Below, piece by piece: positions 5,668 to 6,149 of a stretch of DNA of 6,149 bases. This DNA comes from Ruaniaceae bacterium. GTDB lineage: Bacteria; Actinomycetota; Actinomycetes; Actinomycetales; Actinomycetaceae. The DNA lies in NCBI GenBank assembly GCA_030450655.1, contig JAKDIE010000090.1, forward strand, positions 1-6,149, read 5' to 3'. Positions within the stretch are counted from its first letter, which is position 1. Each line of letters opens with the position of its first letter. A program made the position numbers and the translations under genes. Under the pieces are notes generated by a model. The model saw only the letters and a list, made by a program, of their open reading frames with translations, ran no database searches and was not told the origin of the DNA.

Positions 5668-5668
5668 T

Positions 5669-6149
5669 ATGAAAAACCGAGCAGACCGTTCCGCCACCGC
5701 ACCTCCCGCCACTACTGATCCGCGGGATACGGCGGCGCCCGAAGCCACTGTGCCTTTCGGTCCCGCTGGGCTCGCCGAGCCTGCCGCCGCGCCCGCCGAA
5801 CAGTCGCCCGAGCCGGAGTACCGGCTCGGGCGAGATCGCCGCTATCTCACCTGGCTCACCAGCGATACCGCACTCGGTCTCAGTGGAGCGATCGCCAACT
5901 TCGCGATCCCGTTGATCGCCTTGGCCGTGACGGGCTCGCCCGTTCAGGCTGGCCTGATCGGAGCGGTCGCGATGGTGGTGCGACTGGTGGCGACACTCGT
6001 GGGTGGGGTCCTCGCGGATCGCCACAATCGCCTGGTGCTCATGGTGATGGGGAGCGTGGTTGGGGTGGCCCTTGCGCTTGTGTTCGCCGGGCTAGCTACT
6101 GCGGACCTGCTGACGTTCGCAACGTTGATGCTTTTCAACGTGCTGTGGG
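5669..6149 (+). CDS. MFS transporter, N-terminal part (3' end outside window)
   Basis: The frame is open from the ATG at 5669 to the right edge, giving 160 residues of a major facilitator superfamily protein of probably about 400-480 residues. A Pro/Ala/Glu-rich hydrophilic extension (1-57) is followed by TM1 (about 60-86, containing TSDTALGLSGAIANFAIPL), TM2 (about 92-114) and the cytoplasmic loop motif A, GGVLADRHNRLVLM (112-125), with the characteristic Gly, Asp-Arg and Arg. TM3 (about 123-143) and the start of TM4 follow. The start region resembles drug- or metabolite-efflux MFS proteins of the MFS_3 (EntS-like) type, though the substrate cannot be read from the sequence. It is divergent from an ArsR-type gene, a common efflux pump and repressor pairing. 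The ATG fits a leaderless promoter. The extension, unusual in length, contains a strong hairpin-forming sequence in its codons. Confidence 0.88.
   Translation, partial: MKNRADRSATAPPATTDPRDTAAPEATVPFGPAGLAEPAAAPAEQSPEPEYRLGRDRRYLTWLTSDTALGLSGAIANFAIPLIALAVTGSPVQAGLIGAVAMVVRLVATLVGGVLADRHNRLVLMVMGSVVGVALALVFAGLATADLLTFATLMLFNVLW
5804..5833. repeat. Perfect 13-bp inverted repeat with 4-base loop inside the MFS gene
   Basis: The left arm TCGCCCGAGCCGG (5804-5816) and right arm CCGGCTCGGGCGA (5821-5833) are exact reverse complements around AGTA. Eleven of the 13 pairs are G-C, so the RNA hairpin would be very stable. It lies about 135 bases after the start codon, in codons for the hydrophilic N-terminal extension. 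No T tract follows, so it is not a standard terminator. Confidence 0.6.

Noticed and set aside
1..6149. Mobile elements, CRISPR arrays, tRNA or rRNA genes
   Set aside because: No transposase-like coding, no long repeat-spacer pattern and no tRNA-like cloverleaf was seen. The gene content reads as ordinary chromosomal sequence with short intergenic gaps.

Overview
The window is about 6.1 kb of GC-rich, densely packed DNA. The protein families suggest an actinobacterium, perhaps of the Micrococcales; that placement is inference, because no rRNA or phylogenetic marker is present. Clear Shine-Dalgarno sequences are largely missing. Instead, TANNNT hexamers sit 6 or 7 bases upstream of several start codons, the arrangement expected of leaderless actinobacterial transcripts.

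Layout. (1) Bases 1-2778, minus strand: a two-gene unit. A DUF4349 lipoprotein gene (1909-2778) is followed, with a 26-base overlap, by a DUF2207 membrane protein gene (1-1934) whose last codons lie beyond the left edge. Both proteins are predicted to sit in the cell envelope. (2) 2779-2942: a divergent intergenic region with a near-perfect 25-bp palindrome and two shorter relatives of its core, one at each end of the region. (3) 2943-4916, plus strand: a cation diffusion facilitator (zinc/cadmium-type exporter), then two small membrane-anchored proteins that I do not recognise but that are clearly paralogous to each other. (4) 4972-5589, minus strand: an ArsR-type winged-helix regulator, convergent with the second paralog. 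(5) 5590-5668: the divergent promoter region between the regulator and an MFS transporter, carrying four TGCGCA-type hexamers spaced exactly 14 bp apart, one of them inside a perfect 12-bp palindrome. (6) 5669-6149, plus strand: the N-terminal third or so of an MFS exporter with a long Pro/Ala-rich cytoplasmic extension; it runs off the right edge.

How the genes fit together. The regulator and MFS transporter form a classic divergent pair in which a local repressor probably controls both its own gene and an efflux pump through the 14-bp-phased sites. The CDF exporter probably has its own operator upstream. The DUF4349-DUF2207 pair is probably co-transcribed. I find no mobile element, CRISPR array, RNA gene or clearly new defence or biosynthetic system. 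The least-explained parts are the tandem paralogs at 3855-4916 and the two operator-like regions.
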